A stretch of DNA of 64,000 nt from positions 124,001 to 188,000 of the forward strand of contig CAUJGP010000023.1 in NCBI GenBank assembly GCA_963170155.1, read 5' to 3'. Positions within the stretch are counted from its first letter, which is position 1. Every line of letters starts with the position of its first letter. A program made the translations under genes and the position numbers. This document shows positions 41,744 to 50,930 of the stretch, piece by piece. The notes under the pieces are model-generated. The model saw only the letters and a program-made list of their open reading frames with translations. It did not search any database and was not told where the DNA came from. Source of the stretch: Bdellovibrionota bacterium (GTDB lineage: Bacteria > Bdellovibrionota > Bdellovibrionia > Bdellovibrionales > Bdellovibrionaceae).

Positions 41744-42931
41744 CTAAGCTGCAACTTTTTCACTGAGTTTAAAACCACATTCACCACAGAATTTTTGTTG
41801 ATGATTAATGAGTGCTTTGCATTCAGGACAGTGAATTTCTGATATAGACGCTGTTGGGGATGGCGAAGGGGCTTGCGGCGGAAATTCAGGTTCTTTAGGG
41901 TTAATAGCGCCAAGTATATTCCACTTGTTGATTTCTCTTAAAAAACGCCAGGCTAAAAATGTTTTTTGAAAATCGTCTAAGTGAAAGGAAATATAGAACT
42001 TGCCATCGGCTCCTTGAGCTCTCTTAGAAAAGAGCCCTTTGTTCTCTAATACTTGCCAGTGACTTGCTGAGACAGCCAACTGGTAGTTATTTTTTAAATG
42101 ATCTAATAGTTGATTTAAATCCAATTTGACCATACCCGATCTATCGGGAACGACACTGGTGGATAGGGTTACTAACCCTCTGAGAATATTAAAAATGGGT
42201 TCTTCATATTTTAAAATGTCTTGTTTACCGCTTTTAAAAAAATAAAATTGATAAAATTCAAAGAAAGACTCTAATACTTTATAATTTTTGTAATAAATTT
42301 TTGTTAACTGCTCAATCGTCTCTTGGTCTTCTTCTATTTTTTCAATTTTAAGTTCTGCATGTCCAAATTTAACAAGAAGATTATTGACCGCTTCAACTTT
42401 GTCTTGAGCGAGATTAAAGATACGATGGGTGTACTTTTTCATGACAGTCCAATCAACTTCCAGAGATTGGTCTGACATGAGTTTTCCTGTATGCTTGATC
42501 GTGTGGAACACTCCTCCAAAAAGCCGAGGAATGAGCTCTGGTGGACAAGGCGTCTGATCCTGTTCAATTTTAAAGCTTTTGAGCTCGTTAATGACAACTT
42601 TCAATTGCTCTGTTAATCCTTTTGTTAAGGTCTTGAAAAATTGAGAAGCTCCATCCAGAGTTTGTTTGGCTGATTCTATAGGGATTTCAAAGGCAGAAAC
42701 TTCAGAAAGAGCGATGGCAGAGTAGGGGTATCGACTGGTGGAGTAGAGTGCAATTTCTCCAGTGACAAAAGGAGCGTTCATGATTTGAATATCAAGTCCT
42801 TTGCCTCGAGAAAGAAAGTACTTAACTCGACCGGATTGAATAAATAAAAGAGAAGAGACCGTGTCATTCTCTGTAAATAAAATCTCTCCCTTTTTAAATT
42901 TTTTAGCACCACTTTGAGACATAGAAATCAT
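41744..42931 (-). CDS. Cyclic-nucleotide-binding domain / zinc-ribbon fusion
   Basis: A 395-residue protein. Residues 10-110 look like a CRP-type cNMP-binding domain (KKGEILFTENDTVSSLLFIQ, TGEIALYSTSRYPYSAIALS). The middle 250 residues are helical, with no HTH I can name. A Pro-rich linker (about 340-360) leads to a zinc ribbon, CPECKALI...FCGECGFKL. There is no typical CRP DNA-binding domain. It may signal through protein contacts. An ATG at 42922 is an alternative start. It has long spacers on both sides. Function unknown. Confidence 0.82.
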   Translation of the reverse strand: MISMSQSGAKKFKKGEILFTENDTVSSLLFIQSGRVKYFLSRGKGLDIQIMNAPFVTGEIALYSTSRYPYSAIALSEVSAFEIPIESAKQTLDGASQFFKTLTKGLTEQLKVVINELKSFKIEQDQTPCPPELIPRLFGGVFHTIKHTGKLMSDQSLEVDWTVMKKYTHRIFNLAQDKVEAVNNLLVKFGHAELKIEKIEEDQETIEQLTKIYYKNYKVLESFFEFYQFYFFKSGKQDILKYEEPIFNILRGLVTLSTSVVPDRSGMVKLDLNQLLDHLKNNYQLAVSASHWQVLENKGLFSKRAQGADGKFYISFHLDDFQKTFLAWRFLREINKWNILGAINPKEPEFPPQAPSPSPTASISEIHCPECKALINHQQKFCGECGFKLSEKVAA

Positions 42932-43341
42932 TACCTTTCATTAATTAAAAACAAAAACACTCTTGGTCTTATCAATTCATCACTTAAGAACGGAAGGTCC
43001 TGCTGGACCCACAATCTTTACTTTTCTTGAGTTAAGATTGCTGTCTCAGACTCACCTTTCGGCTTAATTAATTCTTAACTTTAAGGTATGAAGCTTCATT
43101 TCTCTAAAATTTTAAAAAATTATTATTTTCGTGACAATATGAAGGGTCATTTTCTCCAGTAGAAGGGGTGTTGCAATTTTAGACAAAATAATCAAACGAG
43201 GCGTGGTAGGAAGCCAGACTATAGACTAGTTTTGCAAAAGGAATATTTTCGTACCTTCCCATCTCAAAGGGAGATCCTTACGCTAATCTCTATAGGACAG
43301 TCTCACTGATTGTTGTCGCAAAATTGAAAGGAAATAAGGAT
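42932..43341. other. Divergent intergenic region
   Basis: About 410 bases between the divergent CNB-ribbon and Cache lipoprotein genes. It contains a small hairpin, GGTCC (42996-43000) TGCT GGACC (43005-43009), without a T-tract. I looked for known riboswitch and sigma-28 motifs here and saw none. Promoters for both genes should lie here. Confidence 0.45.
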
Positions 43342-43875
43342 ATGTCTTTTTTTAAAGTATTTTTAGCTGCAGTTATTATAAGTTCTGTGGGCTGTATCAA
43401 GACTTCACCTCCACAGTCAGAAGTATCTCAGAGAAGCCCGAAAGATGGTGTGATGGCTCTGCAGAAGGCGTTTACCAAAGATGGAAAAGAAACTCCTATC
43501 TTGGTAGTAGAACCAAAGGTAAAAGTTGGAGATGTCATGGCTCCAGATATTAATTTTGGTAAAGTTGGCGTGGCTAATAATGACGATCAATTGAAAAAAG
43601 TGGCTTATGCTCAAGGTTCGGGTTCTGCAGCAACTGTATTTGTGAGAGATGGCAGTGATTTTGTCAGGATTAGTACGACGATCTTGAATGCTCAAGGTAA
43701 AAAAGTACTTGGAACTAAGTTGGCAGTGGATTCTCCAGCTTATGGACCAGCAAGCAGAGGTGAAGCATACTGTGGAGAAGCCAAGATTGTCGATTTTATG
43801 TTTGATACTTGTTATGAGCCCATTAGATCTAATGGTGAAACGATTGGTCTTTATTTATTTGCAATTAGAAAATAA
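43342..43875 (+). CDS. Lipoprotein with a Cache-type sensor domain
   Basis: A 177-residue predicted lipoprotein: MSFFKVFLAAVIISSVGCIK, lipobox SSVGC. Residues 90-177 resemble the Cache_3/Cache_2 ligand-binding fold: TVFVRDGSDFVRISTTI, LGTKLAVDSPAY, RGEAYCGEAKI, YEPIRSNGETIGLYLFAI. These domains normally sit in chemoreceptors and histidine kinases between two TM segments; here the domain is alone on a lipid anchor. It faces an MCP gene tail to tail. It may present a ligand to a receptor. The start at 43342 gives a normal lipoprotein leader. Confidence 0.78.
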   Translation: MSFFKVFLAAVIISSVGCIKTSPPQSEVSQRSPKDGVMALQKAFTKDGKETPILVVEPKVKVGDVMAPDINFGKVGVANNDDQLKKVAYAQGSGSAATVFVRDGSDFVRISTTILNAQGKKVLGTKLAVDSPAYGPASRGEAYCGEAKIVDFMFDTCYEPIRSNGETIGLYLFAIRK

Positions 43876-43879
43876 ATAA

Positions 43880-43909
43880 AAAAGAGATTTCCTTTCGGAA
43901 ATCTCTTTT
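43880..43909. terminator. Bidirectional terminator between Cache lipoprotein and MCP
   Basis: AAAAGAGATTTCC (43880-43892) and GGAAATCTCTTTT (43897-43909) form a perfect 13-base stem with a TTTC loop. The A-tract and T-tract serve both convergent genes. Confidence 0.92.
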
Positions 43910-43940
43910 GAGTTTTTTAAGTTTGATGGAAGAAAGATTC

Positions 43941-45587
43941 TTATGAAACTTTCCAGTTTTTCAATCGATCTTCCATTTCTGAGTAATGTCCTTTTTTTCT
44001 ATTATTTCTTTCTTCATCCATAGAAATAGTTTTGTTTATTGAACTGTTGTCAAGTCCACCTTGGCTTCCACGGCTTCCGTTGACGACGTATCTTAATTCA
44101 TCAACCAGATCCATTAAGCTTCCAGATTGACCCTTAAGTTCATCGCTGCTGCTTGAAGTCTCTTCAGACATATTGGCTGACTTTTGGGTGATAACATTCA
44201 AATTTTCCATGCTGATAGAAACTTGTTCCAAACCAGATCGTTGTTCTCGGCTGGCTGTTACAATCAGTTTGTTAGCATTTAAAACTTCCTCAATTTTGCT
44301 GATAACAATGTTCATTTGATCTTGAGTTTGGAGGGCTAATTTGTCTCCAACGACCACTCGTGATTTGTTTTCATTAGAAACCTGATCGGCTTCACGAATG
44401 CTGGCTTTAACAATGGAAGCAATTTCTGTTGCTGCCTTGCCGCTCATTTGTGCTAGGTTCCCAACCTCTTGCGCCACCACAGCGAAACCTCGTCCATGCT
44501 CTCCCGCTCTTTCTGCTTCAACAGAGGCATTGAAAGAGAGAAGCTGAGTTTTAAATACGATTTCATCAATAATTTCTGTTTTTTCACCAATTTCGCCAAT
44601 GATTCGAACCAGGTTTTCAATTTTCTGATTTGACTCTAGGATGGACTTCATAGCGTCTGACAAATCTCCCATAAGGCCCTTCGTTTTTTGACTTAAGCCA
44701 TGAATTTCTTCTGACATTTGCGTGGCATTTTCAGAGGCATTCACGTTGGCATCAACGGCCCTGGAAATCTCAGTCACTGCGGCAGAAGTTTCTACGATCG
44801 CTGAGGCTTGAGATTGAGCGTCAGCAGAAAGTTGCTCTGCTGAACTGGATAAGTTTTGGCTGGCAGCGGAAACTTGTCCACTGGCCTCTGCAACTCGATT
44901 CGTAATGCTTGTAAAGTTCCTGACAAGTTTGTTGGAAAGAAAGATAGAAACCAAGGTTGCAATGATGGATGCAATGATGGACGTCACTACGGTTTGCATC
45001 AAAGTCAATGTGTATGTGCGATCTGAATCTTTAATAGTTTTTTCACTCATGGCTTCAAAGCCCAGTGACAGAGTTTCAACATAGTCATCGATCGCTGTGG
45101 TAATGCTGGGCAGATCATTTAAGATAATCGCCCGTACCTCATTATCGAGTTCTCCATTCATTTTTTCTAATTTACCAAAGACATTCGGCAGCTTGCTTTC
45201 AAGTTCTCCTACAGTTGAACGAAGGCTGCTGATCAGTTGCTTTTGATCCTCAGAGGCATCATTAATAACGAGTCTATTAATACTGCTTTTAATGATGTCG
45301 ATATGGACATTAACTCTTTCCATATACATAGCGCGTACGTTTTCACTGCTGGTATTTGCATAAGCCTGCCAAAGAGCCCTTGGGACGGCTTGGCTGGACG
45401 CTTTCATTTGCCCTAAAATAAGCATTTGTGGCATTTTTTCTTTAGATAAATCATCAATTGTAACTTTTAACGAATGTAATGATCGATAAGATGCAAACGT
45501 TAATATGATGAAGAAGAAAACCATGATACCGCTGATGATCAACACCTGTCCTCTGAGTCCCTTGAAAAAAGAAAACTGATTCGACAT
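43941..45587 (-). CDS. Methyl-accepting chemotaxis protein
   Basis: A 548-residue chemoreceptor. TM1 (about 12-32, LIISGIMVFFFIILTF) and TM2 (about 180-205, VVTSIIASIIATLVSIFL) bracket a helical 4HB-type periplasmic sensor of about 145 residues. The cytoplasmic signalling hairpin is FKTQLLSFNASVEAERAGEH then GRGFAVVAQEV, the conserved kinase-contact tip. A HAMP domain is not obvious after TM2. There is no C-terminal NWETF-type pentapeptide. The ATG at 45587 has AAGGAG seven bases upstream; an upstream frame start at 45605 is less likely. A sigma-28-like promoter precedes it. Confidence 0.93.
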   Translation of the reverse strand: MSNQFSFFKGLRGQVLIISGIMVFFFIILTFASYRSLHSLKVTIDDLSKEKMPQMLILGQMKASSQAVPRALWQAYANTSSENVRAMYMERVNVHIDIIKSSINRLVINDASEDQKQLISSLRSTVGELESKLPNVFGKLEKMNGELDNEVRAIILNDLPSITTAIDDYVETLSLGFEAMSEKTIKDSDRTYTLTLMQTVVTSIIASIIATLVSIFLSNKLVRNFTSITNRVAEASGQVSAASQNLSSSAEQLSADAQSQASAIVETSAAVTEISRAVDANVNASENATQMSEEIHGLSQKTKGLMGDLSDAMKSILESNQKIENLVRIIGEIGEKTEIIDEIVFKTQLLSFNASVEAERAGEHGRGFAVVAQEVGNLAQMSGKAATEIASIVKASIREADQVSNENKSRVVVGDKLALQTQDQMNIVISKIEEVLNANKLIVTASREQRSGLEQVSISMENLNVITQKSANMSEETSSSSDELKGQSGSLMDLVDELRYVVNGSRGSQGGLDNSSINKTISMDEERNNRKKGHYSEMEDRLKNWKVS

Positions 45588-45607
45588 ACTCACACTCCTT
45601 GTCACTC

Positions 45608-45634
45608 TTTTCGGTGAATATGAGAAATACTTTA
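45608..45634 (-). promoter_or_regulatory. Sigma-28 (FliA)-like promoter for the MCP gene
   Basis: On the minus strand TAAAGTAT (45627-45634), an 11-base spacer and ACCGAAAA (45608-45615) match the TAAAGTTT-N11-GCCGATAA consensus at 13 of 16 positions. This would tie the receptor to the flagellar regulon. The implied leader is short (about 15 bases), placing the ribosome site at its 5' end. Confidence 0.55.
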
Positions 45635-45693
45635 TAGATTTTCTAGAACTTTTTAGGGATTAATAATTACAATAACTTGATGCGGATTGTAAT

Positions 45694-48042
45694 TTAAAAA
45701 TCAGGATCGGGAGGATTTAAAATGACGCCACTAATGCTTTCTCCTCCTAAGTGAGGAATGGTATTAGAGAGAAATTTTTTTGAAACCAGTTTAACAGAAA
45801 AACCCGTTCGCCCTCCTCGAAGGCATCCTCCGGGCGTCCATGGTTCTGATTGAGCGGGTAGTCGAGTTGAGCAGTCGGCCATTTTATGACTGGAGATTGA
45901 AGGGTCATAATCTATAATGGAAGTCTCTGCCCATGAGGTCAGGAGATGTGCGGGGTTAGTGATATTTTGAAAAACCTGTTGACCTGTAATTCTGTAGAAA
46001 TCATGAAGCTTAAACAATTCAACTTGATTTTCAATATTGGCTGATCCATCTCCAAATCTTGGTTCACCAGGAAAATTGGGGGACCTCCAACCTAAATCCC
46101 CTCGAACAAGAAGAGAAGGCCTTTTGCTGTTATAGGTCCGGATGAAGCTTTGCAAATTTGGCAATAAGAATTCATTGAAGCGTGGTTCGATGGGGTAATA
46201 GCTGATATCAAAGAGATCTGGCGCGACAGCTGCCATTTCTGATTTTCGCATTTCATTGGCAAATTGTTTTGCTTGATTAACGTTCGTTGCGAGAGCAAAA
46301 AATTTATTTTGATAAGGATCTGCTAAAATATCTCCACTCAATGGGCCCATAAAGAAGGGAGATGAGAAATCAGAATTTTTATTGATGGCTTCGAAAGAGG
46401 GTTCTTTCCACATGGATGTCCAGAAAGGCGGCTTTGTGGGTCTTGTCTTCCAGTAGAACCGACCATAGGCCCATCGGGCCGCTTGGGAGAGAAATCCAAA
46501 GCGATCTCCAGGAAATCGAGAGTAATTAGGGAGAAAGCGAATCTGATCAGCGGCAGCTAAAGAAGGTTTATTTGATGCTCCTTCAAAAAGACGGGGAGGA
46601 AGCCGCATATCAATACGGTTGGCATCATTAGTATCGGAGGTCGAGTTAATGGTTCGTCCTGGCCAAGTTTTTCCGTACCATGGACCCACTTGGCTTCCAA
46701 AGGGCTTGGCAAATGTTTTTGCATGAAGCGTGGGAGAAAAGCGAGCAGGCATGAAAGGGAGCTTAGGAGAGCTGGAGACTTTGATTCCAATATAGGGCAT
46801 GCACCAAGGATTTTTTTCTACTCCTACCGTTGTCGTCCATCGTCCCGCTTCATGCTTTGGGAGACCTTGAGCACCAAGAAAACTATTAATAATTAAAAAT
46901 CCATTGTAGCTGCCTTGATTGGGTTTGATGGTAGAAGGAATAGACGCTTCATGGTTTCTACCGATGTAGCGGAGAGCTTGTGCTGCTTTTTCTGGTCCAT
47001 CTAAGATGTTTTCATTGATTTCACTATCCATGTAAGGAAGATCCGTAAGGACATCCACTTCTTTGAGCCAGTGAGGGAGAGCTTCAATATCAGGATTGGA
47101 ACCACCACAGCCTGGGTTTGCGAGAGAGTTATAAAACTCGAATTGCACGTCTGGTGTGTTATTTTGATCGGCAAGGTTTTTAGAAAATACTTTCGCAGAT
47201 CCTTCTGCAACGCTTTTCCCTTCGATGTCGGCAAAGTCATGGAGATTTTTACTCATGGTGTTGGCTAAGACAGCGATTACTTTACGGCGGTTCATGCTGT
47301 CAGCTCTAAAGAGATAAATGAAATAGGCCAGAGTGAGATAATTTCTCACTCCACCCCCTGAAAATTCTCCCAAGAATTGATCTTGAAGGGCAATCGCTCC
47401 TTCTCTGATTTTTTGATTGGTTCCAGGAAGAGTCCAAATCACATCTGGGATCTTAAATCCACTCAATGCAAGTCCTCTGAAACGACGGCATTGGTTGTCG
47501 TCCATGTTGATAATTTTTTTTGTATTATCATCACCGACGCCAATAAGATTGACGTAGAGCTCAGAAATTGTAATGCAAAATACAGGCAATAAAGGCTCTC
47601 CGGTTGTATCAGCATAAATGGTTTCGGTGGGAGGAGGTTTAAAGCTGTCTGAATTCGGAGTGAGTGGGCGGGCAGGATGGTTATCAGGTCCAAGGCTGCC
47701 AAGAATCAGGGATCGATAAGCCAAAAGTTTCCAGCTTTGGCGAATTTGATAATTGACGTGACCAATAGTATTAAGCATTTCCGCTTGCTTCATAGCTCCG
47801 TAATAAGCGGCGAGATCAACGGAATTTTGTAAATTAATTTTATAGTAAACTAAAAGACCAACATTGACGACCATTGCAAAAAAAACAAAAAATATTTGAA
47901 AAAGAAAAACTAGAAACAGAGAGACTTGCCCTGATGAGCCTTTAGTCCTGGGATTGCAAAATCTTGTGACCAGAAAAGATTTCATAGCTCCATTGTGATT
48001 GATTTTAGGGGCATTGTTCAAACTTAAATAAACATTTTTCAT
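45694..48042 (-). CDS. Large TadE/G-like protein of unknown function
   Basis: About 782 residues. After a short leader, GQVSLFLVFLFQIFFVFFAM then VVNVGLLVYYKINLQNSVDL is a single hydrophobic segment typical of TadE/TadG-like Flp-pilus proteins, followed by AAYYGAMKQAEMLN. The remaining 700 residues are presumably extracytoplasmic and unfamiliar, rich in Pro, Asn and aromatic residues. No tad/flp genes are adjacent. The ATG at 48042 has no strong ribosome site; an ATG at 47985 with GGAG very close is possible. Function unknown. Confidence 0.72.
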   Translation of the reverse strand: MKNVYLSLNNAPKINHNGAMKSFLVTRFCNPRTKGSSGQVSLFLVFLFQIFFVFFAMVVNVGLLVYYKINLQNSVDLAAYYGAMKQAEMLNTIGHVNYQIRQSWKLLAYRSLILGSLGPDNHPARPLTPNSDSFKPPPTETIYADTTGEPLLPVFCITISELYVNLIGVGDDNTKKIINMDDNQCRRFRGLALSGFKIPDVIWTLPGTNQKIREGAIALQDQFLGEFSGGGVRNYLTLAYFIYLFRADSMNRRKVIAVLANTMSKNLHDFADIEGKSVAEGSAKVFSKNLADQNNTPDVQFEFYNSLANPGCGGSNPDIEALPHWLKEVDVLTDLPYMDSEINENILDGPEKAAQALRYIGRNHEASIPSTIKPNQGSYNGFLIINSFLGAQGLPKHEAGRWTTTVGVEKNPWCMPYIGIKVSSSPKLPFMPARFSPTLHAKTFAKPFGSQVGPWYGKTWPGRTINSTSDTNDANRIDMRLPPRLFEGASNKPSLAAADQIRFLPNYSRFPGDRFGFLSQAARWAYGRFYWKTRPTKPPFWTSMWKEPSFEAINKNSDFSSPFFMGPLSGDILADPYQNKFFALATNVNQAKQFANEMRKSEMAAVAPDLFDISYYPIEPRFNEFLLPNLQSFIRTYNSKRPSLLVRGDLGWRSPNFPGEPRFGDGSANIENQVELFKLHDFYRITGQQVFQNITNPAHLLTSWAETSIIDYDPSISSHKMADCSTRLPAQSEPWTPGGCLRGGRTGFSVKLVSKKFLSNTIPHLGGESISGVILNPPDPDF

Positions 48043-48132
48043 CAATACGTCTAGTTTATTGTCAGGAATCGCGGTTTATCGATTTTCTAAATTCAAAAAA
48101 TAATAATTCAAGGAATTCTGTATTCATGGGAT

Positions 48133-48151
48133 AATGAGCTAGCGGCTCATT
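48133..48151. repeat. Short perfect hairpin
   Basis: AATGAGC (48133-48139) and GCTCATT (48145-48151) pair around a 5-base loop in the spacer between two divergent genes. Confidence 0.55.
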
Positions 48152-48287
48152 GGCGATGAGTTTCTAGGAATGGACTTAGAAAAACTTTGAAATGAAGAGT
48201 CTCTTTTGAGAAAATAAAATTGGTATTTTCAAACAAAAATTTATTTTATGTGAAATTAAAATTTTATATGCAAAATGAAGAGGATTT

Positions 48288-49232
48288 ATGAATTTATGTA
48301 AAAGAAGCTTTAGCCTTATATCGTGGTTATTATTCATTTTTTTACTGACCCAGGATATTCAGGCCCAGGTTTTGTTTGAAGGTTATTCGAAGATCACTTT
48401 AGGAGGTCAATTTATCGGATTTACTATCCAAAAATATGAATTTGATCCTCAAAAGAAACAATTTATCTCTACCAGTCTTATTAAATACAATGAATTTGGT
48501 GGTAATATCACGGAAAGCCTAAAAGCTTATGCCGGGGAAGCTTTGGAGCCAGTGAGTTATTCTTATAACCTTCTTGGGCCCGAGGGAACCAAGACCATTG
48601 ATGCTCGTTTTTCAAAAGGGATTCTCGCGGTGAAAACAACTCACAAAGGTATTACAACCAAAAAAGATTTAAAATTGCCCAAGGGAAGTTTTTTTAGCAC
48701 CTTTCTGGCTTATGCTATTTTGCAAAATCCTCAAGGATTAAAAGCAGGGAATAAATACGAATATCAAGCCGTGGCGGAAGAGGACGGGGACGTTTACAAA
48801 GGAACAGCAATTGTTCAATCAGAAGAAACTTATAAAGGTTTGCCTGTTTACAAGATTTTGAATGATTACAAGGGAGCTCAATTCCTTGCGTATGCAACAA
48901 ATAAGGGTGAAATGATCAGCACAACTGCTCCTCAAAAAAATTTGAATCTGGATTTGGTGGCGAAACCTTCTTTAGCGGTGGGTGGACTCTCTGTGGGGGC
49001 AGATAATTTACGACTTTTATTTGGAAATATTCCAGAAGGTAAAGTTCATGCTCTTGCGGATAAGGATGCGACATCTTCAGCTTCGTCGGTTGCTTCTCCA
49101 GGGGCTTCATCTTCCGTTACCAGTAAAGCGGGGACAAAATTAAAAAAATTAGAACCGAAACTTTCTGATAAAGAAAAAGGAAAAAAAGGGGCTCGTCCCG
49201 GCTTAGGAATACAAACAAAACAAGATGAGTAG
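48288..49232 (+). CDS. Secreted hypothetical protein
   Basis: A 314-residue exported protein (signal peptide SLISWLLFIFLLTQDIQAQ, cleavage near QAQ). The core (about 25-245) is strand-rich (VLFEGYSKITLGGQFIGFTI, KYEYQAVAEEDGDVYKGTAI), perhaps a DUF3108-like or lipocalin-like barrel, but I do not recognise it. The last 65 residues are a low-complexity Ser/Ala then Lys/Glu tail (TSSASSVASPGASSSVTS). It is followed after 117 bases by nagZ on the same strand. Confidence 0.7.
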   Translation: MNLCKRSFSLISWLLFIFLLTQDIQAQVLFEGYSKITLGGQFIGFTIQKYEFDPQKKQFISTSLIKYNEFGGNITESLKAYAGEALEPVSYSYNLLGPEGTKTIDARFSKGILAVKTTHKGITTKKDLKLPKGSFFSTFLAYAILQNPQGLKAGNKYEYQAVAEEDGDVYKGTAIVQSEETYKGLPVYKILNDYKGAQFLAYATNKGEMISTTAPQKNLNLDLVAKPSLAVGGLSVGADNLRLLFGNIPEGKVHALADKDATSSASSVASPGASSSVTSKAGTKLKKLEPKLSDKEKGKKGARPGLGIQTKQDE

Positions 49233-49349
49233 GAAACAACACTTGAAAATTTATTTTTTTTGAGTTTCAGTGACAGGTGTTTTTCATGTTGTTGTCTGCT
49301 TTAGAGACCTTTCAGACGGCGCCTAAGTACCGAAGATGATGGAGGATGT

Positions 49350-50462
49350 GTGGTCTTAAGAGAGAAGTTGGGGCAGTTGCTCATTGTGGGTGTTGCGGGA
49401 ACCGAGTTAACGAAAAATGAAGAATCTTTTTTGATTAAAAATAATATTGGCGGTGTGGTTTTGATGGGACGCAATACCCATTCCCCAGAACAAATACACA
49501 GTCTTTGCTCTTCTATTCAAAAACTGAGACATCAAACAAAATTTAAGACTCCTTTTTTCATTTCTATCGATATGGAGGGAGGGCGAGTGGCACGGTTAAA
49601 AGCTCCCTTTACCCAGTGGCCCCCACTTAAAAAATTGGGTGAAATTGATTCTCCTTCATTGGCCTTTAACATGGCTATGTCCATGGGAAATGAGCTTCGA
49701 GCGGTTGGAATTAATATTGATTTTGCACCCTGTGTGGATGTCTTGACGAATCTAAATAATACTGTGATTGGTGATCGGGCGCTTTCTTCAGATGCTGAGA
49801 TCGTGGCTAAAATGTCTTCGGCTCTGATTCGAGGATACATGAAAGCTGAAATGATCGCTTGTGCAAAGCATTTTCCAGGGCATGGTAATACAATGCTGGA
49901 TAGTCATGAAGAGCTTCCCATTGAACAAGTAAGCATGGAGCGTCTCAATGAAGTTGAGTTAGTTCCTTTTCGTAAAGCCATTCGCTCTAGAGTGGATCTG
50001 ATTATGATGTCTCATGTTTTATTTAAATCGATTGATGCTCAGTACCCAGCTTCATTATCCCAGCCGATGAATCACTTGTTACGGCAGGAACTGCGATATC
50101 GAGGTCTTATTATTACGGATGATTTGGAGATGAAGGCTTTGACACATCATTGGTCGACGGAAGAGATTGCGATCAGAGCGTTGGAGGTGGGGAACGATCT
50201 CTTGCTTTATTGTAATGAGCTAAAGACGTCAGAGACAGCTTTAGATGCCTTAGAGAAAGCGGTTTCACAGGAGAGGATTTCCTTGGCCCGAATAGAAGAT
50301 TCTTTTCAGAAAATAGCTAAAGTGAAGAGAGATTCTTTACGAACGATAGATCCACTGCCGTGGTCCGAGGCTAAGGAAATAATAGGGCACGAAGATCATC
50401 TTAAAATAGCAAAAGCGATAGAAGAGGGAAGAATTCCTGAAGGATTAGCGCAAGGAGCTTAG
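49350..50462 (+). CDS. nagZ: Beta-N-acetylhexosaminidase NagZ
   Basis: A 370-residue glycoside hydrolase family 3 enzyme that removes GlcNAc from muropeptides during cell-wall recycling. Signature elements are MGRNTHSP, ISIDMEGGRVARL, CAKHFPGHGNTMLDSHEELP (the KHFPGHG loop with the catalytic His) and IITDDLEMKAL with the nucleophilic Asp. There is no signal peptide, fitting a cytoplasmic recycling enzyme. The GTG start has GGAGG four bases upstream, a short spacing. Confidence 0.93.
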   Translation: MVLREKLGQLLIVGVAGTELTKNEESFLIKNNIGGVVLMGRNTHSPEQIHSLCSSIQKLRHQTKFKTPFFISIDMEGGRVARLKAPFTQWPPLKKLGEIDSPSLAFNMAMSMGNELRAVGINIDFAPCVDVLTNLNNTVIGDRALSSDAEIVAKMSSALIRGYMKAEMIACAKHFPGHGNTMLDSHEELPIEQVSMERLNEVELVPFRKAIRSRVDLIMMSHVLFKSIDAQYPASLSQPMNHLLRQELRYRGLIITDDLEMKALTHHWSTEEIAIRALEVGNDLLLYCNELKTSETALDALEKAVSQERISLARIEDSFQKIAKVKRDSLRTIDPLPWSEAKEIIGHEDHLKIAKAIEEGRIPEGLAQGA

Positions 50463-50655
50463 CCCATGAGAGAGCGTATCTTTCTTTGTTGAGCCCTTCT
50501 TGGGGGATTACAGAAAAGAGTAAAACCTCGAAAAAATATGAATCCTTGATATATATCTTGGTTATTATGATTTTGTTTTGATTTAACTGAATAAGGGTTC
50601 GCGCCTATATTAGAATTGAACTGCGAACACCTTTTTTCAGTTGAGAGGCTTAGAA

Positions 50656-50787
50656 CTAATTATCCCCAAAAAGGTCTTTAGGTTTTTTTGTAGTTCCTTT
50701 TGCTCTTAAGGCTGCTTTGCGCTTTCGACCCATTTTAGAGTCTCTTTTACTTCTTTTTTTCTCAGTTGCTATCGTTTTTGAAGCCAT
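50656..50787 (-). CDS. Small highly basic protein (43 residues)
   Basis: A 43-residue frame beginning MASKTIATEKKRSKRDSKMG and ending KPKDLFGDN, with about 15 Lys/Arg. AAGGTGG stands four bases before the ATG, a good ribosome site. Small basic proteins of this kind often bind RNA, ribosomes or DNA, but I cannot place it in a family. It is alone in a 470-base spacer between nagZ and a barrel gene, and the rest of the spacer shows nothing else. Confidence 0.72.
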   Translation of the reverse strand: MASKTIATEKKRSKRDSKMGRKRKAALRAKGTTKKPKDLFGDN

Positions 50788-50930
50788 TTTTCCACCTTCT
50801 ACTAAAGATTACCGCAAAGGCTGATGAAAGAAGCTTTTCATCAGATTTTACATTATTATTAATAATGAACCATAATTTAAGATCGTGACCAAAAATTAGA
50901 AATTAAGTGATCAACGAAGCGAGAAGGCTA

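Noticed and set aside
42932-43341. Possible riboswitch upstream of the Cache lipoprotein
   Set aside because: I found one small hairpin but none of the conserved cores of the c-di-GMP, cobalamin, TPP or SAM classes.
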